Assembly (NCBI RefSeq): GCF_000003605.2
Contig: NW_003134841.1
Location: 308,354-346,173, forward strand
Source of the DNA: Saccoglossus kowalevskii
Lineage: Eukaryota > Hemichordata > Enteropneusta > Harrimaniidae
Length of the DNA stretch: 37,820 nt
Direction: 5' to 3'
Part shown: positions 1 to 10,050 of the stretch, piece by piece
How positions within the stretch are numbered: position 1 is the first letter of the stretch
How the letters are laid out: the number at the start of each line of letters is the position of its first letter
Program-made: the position numbers and the translations under genes
Notes under the pieces: generated by a model
Told to the model about the DNA's origin: nothing
Database searches by the model: none
What the model saw: only the letters and a program-made list of their open reading frames with translations

Positions 1-449
1 ATGAGTGTTCAGGCATGACAGCAAGTCCTGCTTCTGATGTGGAAACACCATAACCTTTATTCATCATATGTTGTGTATATGCAGCTGCAGCCTTTGGCTC
101 CATATCTAGCCCATGTTGGCAAGCTTTTCGTACATATTTTGACCTGCTGTATCCCATGATTTTTTTTAATGATATTATCCGGGGGTGTTGTCTTCCGCCG
201 ACTCATTATATTACCTATGACTGAAGCAGTATCTCTGGCACATCTATGTTCAAGCCATTTTTCATTTTCCGACTGCCCCCTGGTTTCAAGTTCAATATTC
301 AACACTTTTTCATTGTCAAGCTTTTGTTTGTCAATAAATGATTTACAAGATATCTGGAATTGTTCGTCTTTTGATAATGGGTATGTTGTGTCTTGGTTAT
401 GTGGTACAGCAGGTGACGGTGGCGCTGCAGGTTGTAATTTGTCTTGCAC
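1..449 (-). pseudogene. YqaJ-type exonuclease exon (partial, frameshifted)
   Basis: It starts with a proline-rich linker (AAPPSPAVP), then ETRGQSENEKWLEHR, TAS and TPPDN at about nt 287-174, the entry signature of YqaJ-like nucleases. At the eight-T run 160-167 the frame shifts by one. The new frame reads KIMGYSRSKYVRKACQHGLD, then MEPKAAAAY and MPEHS up to base 1. H-G-x-x-x-E-x-x-A...Y is the family's acidic active-site helix. The remaining active-site residues lie beyond the window. The true exon start is uncertain; possible acceptors (CTGCAG, GCAAG) lie at about 427-445. Similarity is by motif recognition, not a search. Confidence 0.7.
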
Positions 450-472
450 AGATGTAGAAAGTGTATCGGAAT

Positions 473-488
473 TACTACTACTACTACT
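473..488. repeat. (ACT)5 microsatellite at LINE 5' junction
   Basis: Five and a third ACT units directly precede the LINE coding sequence and follow host-gene sequence. Confidence 0.8.
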
Positions 489-3487
489 TGGTTCCAGTTG
501 TTAAAACGCCATCTAAACACATTAAGTGATGATCCTATTATTATTGGAGGTGACTTCAATTGTACTACTGCGCCCGACGTTGATCGCAATGGAGGTTCAG
601 AACCGGATATGCGGACTTCAAACTTATTGAGCACTATCATGCGACGGTTTAAACTTGTTGACGGTAGGCGCCATTACCATGGTGATACAAAACAGTATTC
701 CTGGGGCCGTGGTAATACACTGGTGCGCTTAGATAGATTTTATATCAATAAACATCTATGTAATAAAGTTAAAACCGTTGAAATTCATAATTCATCTCTT
801 GCTCTCTCTGACCATTCTTTGGTTTTTATTAATATATCACATAATAACTCTGATCGCCGCAATCCACTTTGGTGCTTGAATACCAGTGTTTATAAAGTTA
901 AACTTTTGACACAACAGTATTGTTATCATAAACATAACAACTACAAACTATGCACAAATGATCTGGAATCTGAAATACGATCACTCGAAAAAAAATTAAA
1001 ACACAACACACCACTTCCTAGGCAGTATACTGAGAAAAAAGAATTACTTGCGCGCTTAGTAAATCACGCAGCCAAAGGTGCCGCAACTCGCGCGCGCCAT
1101 AAGTTTCTTAATGAAACCGATATTTGTAATTCTTTCTTTTTAAGTTTAGAAAAACAAAATGGGAAAAAGAAAGCCATTGTTCATCTTTCACGACACGATG
1201 GCACCATTACTGAAGACTCGAGTGAAATTCAAAGGCTTACTCGATCTTTTTACCAAAATCTGTATAGCCCGGATCCAATTGACACCAATGCACAAAATAT
1301 CATTCTTGCAAGGTTACCCCAAGTCGCTGCAGAAGACCGCGAGGATCTCGATAGTGAAATTACTTTCGATGAATTGAATAAAACACTTAAGCTGCTACCA
1401 CGGGGTCGCACGCCGGGGTTGGATGGCCTGCCAAACGAATTATATCAAACGTTTTGGCATGTTATAGGCAGAGATCTGCATGCGGTCATTATAACATCTA
1501 TTGATGATGGCGTGTTACCACTCTCGTTCTCGCGTGCAGTCGTAACTCTCCTCCCCAAAAAGGGTGATAACACTAAGCTCAAAAATTGGCGCCCTGTCAG
1601 TCTGCTCGATAGCAACTATAAACTATTCACTAAAACGCTTTCACTGTGTCACTATTGTTCATCCCGACCAACGTTGTAGTATACTAATCGGCGTATTCAC
1701 GATAACATAAACCTCTACGCGATTCCATTGACTACGCTAATACATCTAATATCATACTTGGCATCGTAGCTCTGGACCAAGAAAAGGCGTTCGATAGAGT
1801 ACATCACTCGTACCTATCGTGTGCTCTGTCAGCCTTTGGCTTTGGTTCACGGTTTATTGCGTATATCAAACTTATGTATGGTAATGCTCAGTCACTTGTT
1901 TGTGTTAATGGTGCGCTCACGTCTCCTGTTATGTTTTCCAGAGGGATTAGACAAGGCTGTTCATTGTCATCTCAACTTTATGTCTTAGCGATTGAACCCC
2001 TTCTAGACAAAATTCGAAATGACGATGGTATTCTCGGCCTTTAAATACCTGAAAGTAACGGCTACCGATGCAAATTAACCACCTACGCTGACGATGTTGA
2101 ATTCTCTATGCCACGTGATCAAGATTTCAATAAGCTTGCATATTGGCTTCGTGTCTATGAACAAGCATTTAATGCAAGAATAAATTACGAAAAATCCGAA
2201 GGACTTTGGGCTGGCGGGTGGCGCAATCGTAACGAGTCGTCACTAGGTATTAAATGGAATAATGTGGGACTAAAATTGCTTGGTGTATATCTGGCTAATA
2301 CGAAATCATACGAGGACAAAAACTGGCCAGAACTAGTACAAAATGTTGAAGGCAAAATCGCCTTCTGGTCTAAATTCGCCGCAGGAATGTCCTATAGAGG
2401 GCGTGTTCTCGTTGTAAATCAACTTGTTTCATCACAACTTTTACACCAACTCATCGTACAATCACGTATTAATGCTAATCGTGTTCAATATATTCAAAGA
2501 TATTTGTATAGTGATTATGATCATCCCAGTTTCAAATTCACAGATTATTATTTCAGTAAAGTAGGCAATTTGATGCTCACCAAGCATCTGCTTGCAACTA
2601 ATATAACATTACCACTTCCAAAGTTACCTAGTGTTTACGCTGGGCTGTTACACTGCTGGAATTCGCTTGCAAAAAGGCGTAAAATCAATGATACTAATCT
2701 GGTCAGTCTCCTTAATGAGCCACTTTTTAATAATCCTTTACTTTGTCTTCCTACCTTCAATGAGAATTTTTTGATGAAATTTCTCCCGGCGGCCGGGATC
2801 ATCAAGATACACGACCTAGTCGATAAACAGAGTAAAGCATGGTCTTCGAGTACGGAGATATACAACAAACTTAATATCCGATCGGAACGCACACTACATC
2901 TCCATTTAAAATCATTACATCAAAGTATTCCTGAAAAATAGAAAGTAACAATCAACACTTACCTGAATAGTAACGAGATTAAATCACCCCAACCCTGGAA
3001 TGACTACTACCAACTTCATCATTCTAATGAAATAAACTTGCCCCTATATAAACTAGAAAAAGGAACAGTGTATAAATACATGATTACATTGCTTCATATT
3101 AAACGACATCCGGACGGATAAATGTGACACAGTGTGGCGGGAAATCTTGAATCTCTCGGAAGAAGTTAAACCGAACTTCATAGCTTGCTATGCTTCCCCG
3201 GTTACTAAGTTAGAAGGGGACTTACAGTGGCGCATTATACATGGAGCATACACTACTGGCAGATTTCTGGTTCATGCCAATTTTTCGCAATCGAACACTA
3301 ATATCCCATTTTTATTCATATTCCTGGACCAGTCTGTTGTATTGGTATTGTTTTCACGGGTAAGGTCGTCACAATTGAGAAGACCCATAGGTGCTGGTGT
3401 ACCTGGCTTCAAGTCGGCTTCGTGGGGTGACATACTTTATGTATATCACGCTGATTTTCACTTCAAGTTTTGGTCGGTTTCCCGATC
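489..3487 (+). mobile_element. 5'-truncated L1/Tx1-like LINE inserted at an ACT microsatellite
   Basis: The element lies on the plus strand within the minus-strand SAP-SWIM-YqaJ gene. It retains the second half of the endonuclease, the whole reverse-transcriptase region and the C-terminal part, all in broken frames. Its left edge abuts ACT repeats at 473-488, and coding similarity ends before ACT repeats at 3488-3502. No poly-A tail is visible at the 3' end. Clade assignment rests on the L1/Tx1-style spacing of the RT motifs and the C-terminal DLQWRIIHGA signature. The exact 5' truncation point is masked by the microsatellite. Confidence 0.75.
490..3310 (+). pseudogene. LINE ORF2 remnant: endonuclease - reverse transcriptase - C-terminal domain
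   Basis: Endonuclease part: IIIGGDFNC near 540 and SDHSLVFI near 810; the N-terminal catalytic residues are missing. RT begins near 1390 with PRGRTPGLDGLPNELYQ, then LLPKKGD and LKNWRPVSLLDSNYK. The frame breaks between about 1640 and 1720. It resumes as ALDQEKAFDRV, RGIRQGCSLS and the catalytic TYADD (YADD at 2084-2095), with an in-frame TAA at 2042-2044. The next open part runs to TAG 2939-2941. After a further frameshift comes DTVWREILNLSEE then DLQWRIIHGAYTTGRF (about 3120-3290), the conserved tail of L1/Tx1 RT proteins. Reverse transcription and target nicking would be its roles; with at least three frame breaks it is dead. Confidence 0.75.
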
Positions 3488-3502
3488 ACTACTACTACTA
3501 CT
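3488..3502. repeat. (ACT)5 microsatellite at LINE 3' end
   Basis: Five ACT units in the same orientation as those at 473-488, lying where LINE similarity fades out. Confidence 0.8.
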
Positions 3503-4099
3503 GTAAACATATATGAAGCAAAGATTGTATGACAAACATGAATGCATAATCGGATATTTTGATATCTCGTTTCGCTGTTCTAATGTCACGTGACTAGCTC
3601 ACACCATTAGGTGGCAATGATGGTTTTCACAGTGTTTTTTTTTTGTTCTCTGCACAACATTTTGCTGGTACGGTGCTATAAACACCAAGCTTCCAGTTAG
3701 CTACGTTGGGTGGCCTGAGTACGCTCCGCCACGTCGTGTCACGGGTGACTGTCAAATCTCAAATAAAACATTGTTTTTTCACACACTGAACCCGCCTACT
3801 GTCATTTTAAATCATGTCCACTTTTTATCACGAATAATCAACTGGTAGTATTATCACGTAGTTTTTAAACTTTGTTGTGTGTTTTATTTCTGTTTTGGGA
3901 CTGGTAAGGGGGATCGTAACCCCTTGTGGTGAGAACCAGTGAGATTGGCCTACTTGCAGGGTCCCAAAGCTTAACGTTGTACTTTTTTTGCTTTCATTTA
4001 CGTTACTTGTTCTTGTCAAACTGCTTATCAAAAATCACTACTTGGTGAATCTAGGTAAGTGTCAGTGTTTGCTGGTTTATCAATATCAAGCTGAGTATG
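3503..4099. other. Host intron sequence between LINE and SWIM exon; no gene recognised
   Basis: I see no convincing coding exon. There is a CTATAAA near 3676 and an AATAAA near 3762, which loosely resemble a solo LTR or a short transcript 3' end, but no matching termini. A plus-strand donor-like CTAG/GTAAGT occurs near 4054; nothing around it supports an exon. Confidence 0.4.
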
Positions 4100-4718
4100 T
4101 GTGGTTCGCAATGATAGCTCTGTGTGACAATGCAAATGGCATTACATGTAGGAAACCACAAGTCTTTCCACTATTGTACTGTAATTTATATCGCATATGA
4201 TGTACTCTTCTCAGCATTATTGCCAACTGTGTCTTGATGTCTTGGATCACTGTGTTTGTTAACAGTTTTGAGTTTTGTTGTTTTACCTGGTTGGTGTTTC
4301 TTGAAAACTGCACGGTGGATTGGTATGTTGTCCATCTTTGGTTTCCGGGTTGGTACACTCCACTGCTGTGCTCTTGATGTGCATGAGGTATTTTGAAACT
4401 GTGTGTGTTTGCCTTAAGAATAATCAGTTAGTCCATATAACATTGCAGCAACATGACAACACACCCCTGACAAACCAGCCACACATGTGCAGTGGGCAGA
4501 CTGGATCATTAAATTTGCTTTGTGGATGGCAATGTAAGTGCTGTAGACAGTTCTCTTCATTAATGGGAGAATTATTGCCTTCAGGTAGACAAATGGTGAT
4601 TTTTCAAACATGTTCTATAACCTTTGCCAAATTGTTTATCAGTACCCTTTGCTTTCACATTTAAATATGGTTGGTTTACAAGGAAATGCCACATAGCACT
4701 GTAGTCAACTTCAGGTAC
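4100..4718 (-). pseudogene. Exon 3: SWIM zinc-finger exon with stop and frameshifts
   Basis: From 4718 the frame reads VPEVDYSAMWHFLVN and on, then breaks by a frameshift near 4611. The SWIM part lies at 4611-4417; its ligands CTC are near 4491-4483 and C-x-H near 4461-4453 (CTCVAGLSGVCCHVAA). After YGLTDYS comes an in-frame TAA (4416-4414). The same frame resumes with a family-like linker (CTSRAQQWSVPTRKP). Near 4200 another shift moves to the frame holding NSGKTCGFLHVMP. The 3' exon boundary, around 4100-4140, is uncertain. SWIM fingers bind zinc and contact DNA or protein. Three lesions in one exon make a functional product very unlikely. Confidence 0.7.
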
Positions 4719-5067
4719 CTGGAAGAAACAGAAAATGCGATTGATAAACCTGAGTAAAGCGCAGAAAGCAACAGATTGTTATTATAACTGGAAAGTGTTT
4801 TATAATAATAAATATCATAAAAATAATAAAAATCATTATTACCATTATAAAGATTTTTTTCAGTTACAGGTAAATAAAATAAAATAATTTAATATCATGT
4901 TAAAATACTAAAATATCTAATACATATTAAGTTAAAAATGTAAATAATAATAAAAATATGAAATTTAAAAAAACAGTTAAATGTATATCATATACTATTT
5001 TTAAAGTAGTCTAAACTGTTTTAATAACTAATGCAGACATTATTCTAACTTAAACTGCTGAATAAAC

Positions 5068-5233
5068 TTTAGATAAATCACTAATCCACCCTTCCTCAGG
5101 TGGGATGATAAATTCACTGCTCAATGCCGATGGACATTGTAGCCCTCTTCCTTCAAGCTTTCTTTTAATATTTGCTCCATTATCAGGATCCACCAAGATT
5201 TTATCTAAACCACCTGATATATAATCACGAACT
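5068..5233 (-). pseudogene. Exon 2: end of SAP-like domain and linker
   Basis: The acceptor TTGTTTTAG ends at 5234. Joined in phase 2 to exon 1 it continues the second SAP helix (KR-VRDYISGG). It then runs through a linker with FIIPPEEGWISDLSK and ends AAA before donor GTTTAT at 5067. The next acceptor (TTTCTTCCAG, ending 4719) continues VPEVDYSAMWHFLVN in frame, which supports both junctions. Without splicing, the frame stops a few codons past the donor. The 348-nt intron 2 (5067-4719) is very AT-rich, with runs of AATAATAAA. Confidence 0.65.
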
Positions 5234-5713
5234 CTAAAACAATAGAGGGGGAAGTGTGTAAGACAATAAATTATAAAGTCCCACCTGATAATAAAAGAAT
5301 CTCCAAATTGAGAACAGGTACACAGTGGTATTGACAAGGATGTCTAGAAGACTATACAATGTTTGCTACAAAAATATACCAAATACAACTTACAAGAACA
5401 CACCAAAAATCGAATGGTTTTATTAAGACACTCGTTTTTATATTCCCTATATATAAAATATGTTCTGAGAATGTAATAAGTCTACAGTATAAATTGTGAT
5501 GCACAGCTTTACTTCTATTGAACGATTTTAAACATGTCAGTTACGCCAGTAAAATCAGCCAGTTATTTTTAATTTTAAAAAGTCACATACCCAATATTTG
5601 GAATGTTTTTATTCACCGGGGAATGAAATAATAAACATAGCAACCGACAGACATTTAAACTACAAGGGTACTTTGTGATGACAACTAAAAGTCAACGCGA
5701 TGTGATTTATTAC

Positions 5714-5886
5714 CTCTTAACTAGGTAAGATTTTCTTCCCGATGTAGTTGCTCCACGCCTACGTTGTAACCACCGTCTTAGTTGTTTGATAGTTGCATCT
5801 GCTGGGTCAGAAACTAATAATTTTGCGCCTGGAATATCTTCTTCAAGGAGATCGACATTAGCATATATATTGCTGTGTTCACCCAT
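5714..5886 (-). pseudogene. Exon 1: start codon and first part of SAP-like domain
   Basis: The exon starts at ATG 5886-5884 (MGEHSN...) and is open for 57 codons plus 2 nt. Residues about 32-57 read TIKQLRRWLQRRRGATTSG and on, the helix-turn-helix pattern of a SAP-type DNA-binding motif (small residue, basic face, G-x-K before the second helix). The exon ends AAG AG, followed by donor GTAATA at 5713. An in-frame ATG lies 17 codons upstream, but the SAP-family start fits better at 5886. No damage is visible in this exon. Confidence 0.7.
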
Positions 5887-6313
5887 TTTGTTTTGGCACA
5901 CCGTCAAAAGTACCCGGATGTAAACATTCGGGGTCAAGCAAAGGTCACGGAAATGGCGGCCTATTGAGGCTACACTTTGTGTTTTTCGACATATGGACTG
6001 CAGTCTTTTTCATAGTAGAAACTGGAATTTCTTGTGGACTATATATGGTACCTACGTAGATGACCATTTCAAGGTTGAAGAATTCTTTACACATTTTACA
6101 CCAAATAAAAATTCTGACTTCAATTTTAATACTAAATCGGATGAAAATAGTGATTCCTCCTGATGACCTCAATGCTTTTTTGTCTTAATGTTGTAATAAG
6201 TATAGTATCCCTTAGGCTGTGCAGTTAGTTCTCTACTTTCAGTATCCAGTCATGCTTCTTTTATTCCATATATGTGGTGATATTTTAATGTGTGATTCTA
6301 GATATAGTGAACC
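5887..6313. other. 5' flank of the SAP-SWIM-YqaJ gene; nothing recognised
   Basis: It includes a 75-codon minus-strand open frame (6172-5945) with no recognisable motif. No clear TATA box lies just upstream of the minus-strand start. Confidence 0.4.
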
Positions 6314-7198
6314 TTATGTTCTGTGCCTTGGTATGGAGTTAGACAAACAGTGTTCCAATGACCAATTGTAATGTAATTTGGTGTCATGGATGTATTCATC
6401 ATGTCCTCTGGGTCTATTTCTATCTAAGGGCAGTACATATCTTCTTTGTCTTCTTGTGTCACTGCACTTGTTTAATATGTTGGTGAGTATGGTTGGAATG
6501 AATATATTTTTTTGATTCAGGGAATTATTTATTTTCAATTTCTGTAGTTTTCCTTCGTAAACCATCTTTAAGTGAAGTGATCTTGATAGCTTTCCAGGTA
6601 TCCCCTTATCTTTTTTTGTTATTTCACTTTCAACTTGCCCTTTGTCTGGGCCCGGTGCTTGGTGTTCTTGTTCCAATATTTGTTGTCATTGAGTTAGCGT
6701 TTCATCATTTGGTTGATGTTTGTTGTCAGAATCAGTGGTTACCCCTTCAGATTCCGAGTCATCTGAACTAGTATCTCTGTACCCTAAAGATTGTGTGTTC
6801 TTTCTTCTTATCCGTTGCCTTTTTGTATCTGTATCTTTATTGCTGATTTCTACTTATAGTTGTATTTGTCGCTGTTTATGTCTTATCAGTGCTAAACCGT
6901 CATTCATTATTCATTTGTGATAAGAGTACAGCAGTGTCTCATTTCAATAAACCTATAGTATGCCCTCTGGATTTGTTAAATGTCGTCAGTTTAATTTCAT
7001 ATTGGTGTTGATTCTCTGGGTACGCTTTCCTCAAACAGCTTAACCGATTGTCAGTGGAGTTCTTATTTGATATCAATGAAACTGATTGCTTGTTTATTTT
7101 GCCCTTTTTACATTGGCCAAAGGAACTGCCCAGTTACAAGTTAAATCCTTCAATCCTATTGCTATTGGTGCTATGACATCAAAAGTATTACTGGCCAT
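6314..7198 (-). pseudogene. Degenerate coding-like relic, possibly a retroelement ORF
   Basis: Reading the minus strand from ATG 7198-7196 (MASNTFDVIAPIAIGLKD) gives a coding-like stretch. It breaks by a frameshift near 7100, passes two in-frame stops (near 6945 and 6910), shifts again, then continues as an acidic serine stretch (DTSSDDSESEG). The last 120 codons are an unbroken basic, lysine-rich tail (6676-6314). An acidic linker followed by a basic tail is common in structural ORFs of retroelements, but I recognise no family motif (no zinc knuckle, protease or RT). It could also be a dead host gene. Judged coding only from the chain of compatible frames. Confidence 0.35.
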
Positions 7199-8689
7199 TT
7201 TAAATTCAAAATTTTAACTGATTTGACTAGGTAGGCTAGCACTGTGTTTTGTTTTGAGCAATTTATCTCTCTTTTGTTCTAATTGTTCTTTGTTTGAGCG
7301 TTCGTATTATGTTTGTGCATTACAGGTCATACAATGCAGATGTAACAGTTTATTGTTTGCTTTTTCTAGGAGTTTACAGATGTTTAGGCGCGATTAGACT
7401 TGGAAGTGAGGCCTCCATATGGTTTTCTTCTAATCAGTTACCTCCACTGATTGTCTTCTATTGTTCTTCCTATTTATTAGTGTATCCATTGTCTACTGTG
7501 CTTCTTCACCTTCCTGTTGTTCTTGAAATTTACATGGCAGCATCTAGTCTGAGTACAATATAAAATCACCACAATTAGCTACAGCAACAAGACTCTGACA
7601 AGAAAATGTACTTACTGTTATCACTGTATATTCATGTAGCTGTAGAGTGTACTTTTACTATAAAAAGTTAGATGAAATTTTAGCTTTTTAGTAGAGCCAA
7701 AACAATTGCACTATGTACGAGATGACAGCTATTAAATATATACATTAAAGACGTAAAGCTGAACAATATATTATTAGGCACATATTTGTTTCGTTCTTTG
7801 TTACATAACTGTGCATGCATTGTAGAATGCTAGCATTAAGGTAGTGTGCATAAAATAGACTTATTTATTTTGCTATTAGTCTTCCAAAAGCGTGTCAAAG
7901 TCACTGTTTCTAATCTGTTAATTCTCTTTGACTCGCTGGACACGCCGGGGAAAGAGATGTAGCATTTTCGTTTTTTCTTTGTTCGTACTAAATAAACTAT
8001 ACATAAATATTATATACTGTCAAAAGGATATTCCCATGCACAGAATATAATAATTACATAAGGCAGAATAAATGTTACTAATGAGCAAACATAATTAATG
8101 TACGAGTCAGTCAAAAATGCTCAGTATACATTTTCTACTATTATGAGTCGAATTTCGAGTAACATAAATCTTTCAAATTTACAACACGAGGTACCATTTT
8201 ATATCAGATTGTGCAATTGCTGCTCTTTTAGATAAACGGCAAATAATTTAATTAAGTACCTGACCAATTAGTAGTCAACTAAATGTGTTTTTACAGAATT
8301 GTGCGCGCTATAAATTGATATATAACTTAAATACATGTGATACGTATGTGTTATTTGTAAACATTACATTTGTAAACAAACATTAATTCCACCACAAAAT
8401 GTATGATCACTTTAAATAATTTTTGTTCCTGAAGCAGGCTTACAAACATATATCGAATTAGGTTCATAGTATAGTACCGTTTTTTCAATTGTCTTAGGAC
8501 AACAATACTTCACCGGCTGACCCAAATGTGTACAGTATCATAAAAATAGAGCAAAATTAAGATTAATTCAAATTAACAAAAACGTTATTTTAACCCAATT
8601 TTCTAAAAGGTATCCACTTTTTCCTGAATTGCCATATTACGACATTTTTTTGTTATAATAGGACCATGAAGATGTCAAGCTACCCAACC
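7199..8689. other. AT-rich stretch, nothing recognised
   Basis: It has no convincing exon on either strand. A plus-strand open frame of 89 codons (7294-7563) is rich in Leu, Val and Tyr, has no motif, and is likely chance. Confidence 0.4.
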
Positions 8690-9060
8690 CTTAATTCACC
8701 CAAGCTTTAGCAACACTAAATTTGTTTTTCTCTACTTCTTGAAAGTCGGTAGTCTAAGCCATACATGATAGCTCTTGATAACCTGTGAAACTGACCAATT
8801 CATTATTGTAAACCAAAACAGCAAAAATGATTACATATGGTCTCGATACATTCCTAACGATGCAGTCCCAAATTTCACTGCCATGCATTAGCAGAACCTT
8901 ACAATCAAACACTTTGAATGCAGGAAATCCCACTCAGCATTTTGTTGACACGATACACAGATTTTTTGTTTGCTTTTTTAGCAAATCACTCATTTAAGCA
9001 TTAGTCCCATTAAATTTAGTTGCCATCTCAGTCCCATTTTCGTCTTCCCAGTAATATTCA
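8690..9060 (-). pseudogene. Faint non-LTR reverse-transcriptase C-terminal relic
   Basis: On the minus strand near 8925-8865 one frame reads AFKVFDCKVLLMHGSEIWD. This resembles the F-D-x-x-V-x-P-x-LLYGSE-W segment just after the RT thumb in many non-LTR elements. Downstream, in another frame, is WLRLPTFKK, similar to the W-L-R-L-L segment of the same region. Both are in frames with frequent stops. I infer an old, heavily mutated LINE fragment unrelated to the one at 489-3487. Chance similarity cannot be excluded. Confidence 0.35.
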
Positions 9061-9957
9061 AAAGTTTCTTTATACTGCTCATTCCATTTATATTTAAACT
9101 CTCTTTATTAGGAATTGCTATGTCAAAGGTGGAGGGTTGGTGATCTGATTCGGGTTTTCAGAAACACGGAAATTACCAAAAAGTTTTTCATATTTTGTTA
9201 CTACGTAATCAATCAAACTGCCAGCATGTTTTTATATGCATGTAAAATTTTCCCAACTTCGATATCAGAAAAACGACGATTAACATACGTATGTTTTTGT
9301 GTTTACATAACTACAAAAATCTATAAGTATTACACGTTTCATCCTTATACATCCGGACTGGCATATGCATCTCATTACTGACGTCCTCCATTGTCGACGG
9401 AAAAGATTAGCGTCGCTTACTTGTTATTCAAATAGGTTTGCCGTACGAGCATTTAAATTGCTACAAATAATGAATTTAGCAGCATAACGGGCTAGCATTT
9501 TTTTCTTGTATTTGAAATGCCTCTTTGGAACAAAGTATTACCTTACTCAGGCAATAGAACAGTACATTTCATTTCAGGGTTAACTTAATGTATGACTGAC
9601 TGACTGAAAAATGAGATTTATGAAAAAATTTGTATAGCCTAGTTTAAACTCTTAATGTAGGATGCAATATCTATGCCCATTTCCTTCTCAAATTATTGAT
9701 TAACTCAAACATGACATTTTTAACTTCATGAAAAATGAGGTTGATGAAACTTTCGTTTGTTATTGCCTAGTTGATACTATCAACGTACAATGCAACTTAC
9801 GTATATTCAAACTTTCTTATTCAAATCCGAGTCTGGGAGACCAGTTGCACCTCCTTGTTGTATTTATATGGCTAGTCAAGTTGAAATATTTGTTATAAAA
9901 CAATATTGTTTTTTTTTAATGATAAATAAATAAATAAATAACATAATATCATTGCAG
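9061..9957. other. Upstream region of fucosyltransferase-like copy 1
   Basis: No signal-anchor exon like the one at 20125-20298 was found here, so the first exon of copy 1 is missing, too diverged, or beyond this stretch. It contains a degenerate direct repeat of about 120 bp (about 9603-9720 and 9727-9835; both start with a GAAAAATGAG-type motif and carry GCCTAGTT). A short (AAAT)n lies just before the acceptor at 9957. The 88-codon frame 9115-9381 shows no motif. Confidence 0.4.
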
Positions 9958-10050
9958 GCTGAAAATAGGTCAATGGAGCACATCAATGCATCGGTTTACA
10001 AAGATGACGAAGAAGATAATGTGTTAGTAGAGACGAAAATTGATGAAAAG
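9958..10050 (+). CDS. Copy 1 stalk exon (acidic, phase 0), with alternative end at 10116
   Basis: The acceptor CATTGCAG ends at 9957. The 31 codons (AENRSMEHINAS...) are acidic and hydrophilic, as expected for a stalk after a signal anchor. The end at 10050 is set by alignment with the 93-nt copy 2 exon and would need a GC donor (AAG/GCATGT). A GT donor at 10117 (GAA/GTAAGC) instead gives 53 codons. Both ends keep phase 0. Confidence 0.6.

Larger units (their letters stand above)
1..5886 (-). pseudogene. SAP - SWIM zinc finger - YqaJ nuclease gene, broken and interrupted by a LINE
   Basis: Seen: four separated minus-strand blocks that together match one known architecture. They are a SAP-like DNA-binding segment (5886-5714 joined to 5233-5068), a third exon starting at 4718 that carries a CxC...CxH SWIM finger, and a YqaJ-type exonuclease segment (449 to 1, leaving the window). 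Intron 1 (5713-5234) and intron 2 (5067-4719) have GT/AG ends and join in frame. Known: YqaJ domains resemble the lambda-exonuclease fold; SAP+SWIM+YqaJ proteins recur in invertebrate genomes, often in many copies. Damage: a frameshift near 4611, an in-frame TAA at 4416-4414, another frameshift near 4200, and a frameshift in the eight-T run at 160-167. A LINE occupies about 489-3487, probably inside the intron before the YqaJ exon. Inference: a dead copy of a repeated, possibly mobile-element-linked family; nuclease function is lost here. Confidence 0.75.

Noticed and set aside
169-504. Plus-strand 111-codon ORF
   Set aside because: Antisense to the YqaJ exon.
4320-4664. Plus-strand 114-codon ORF
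   Set aside because: Antisense to the SWIM exon, which has the recognisable zinc-ligand pattern on the minus strand.
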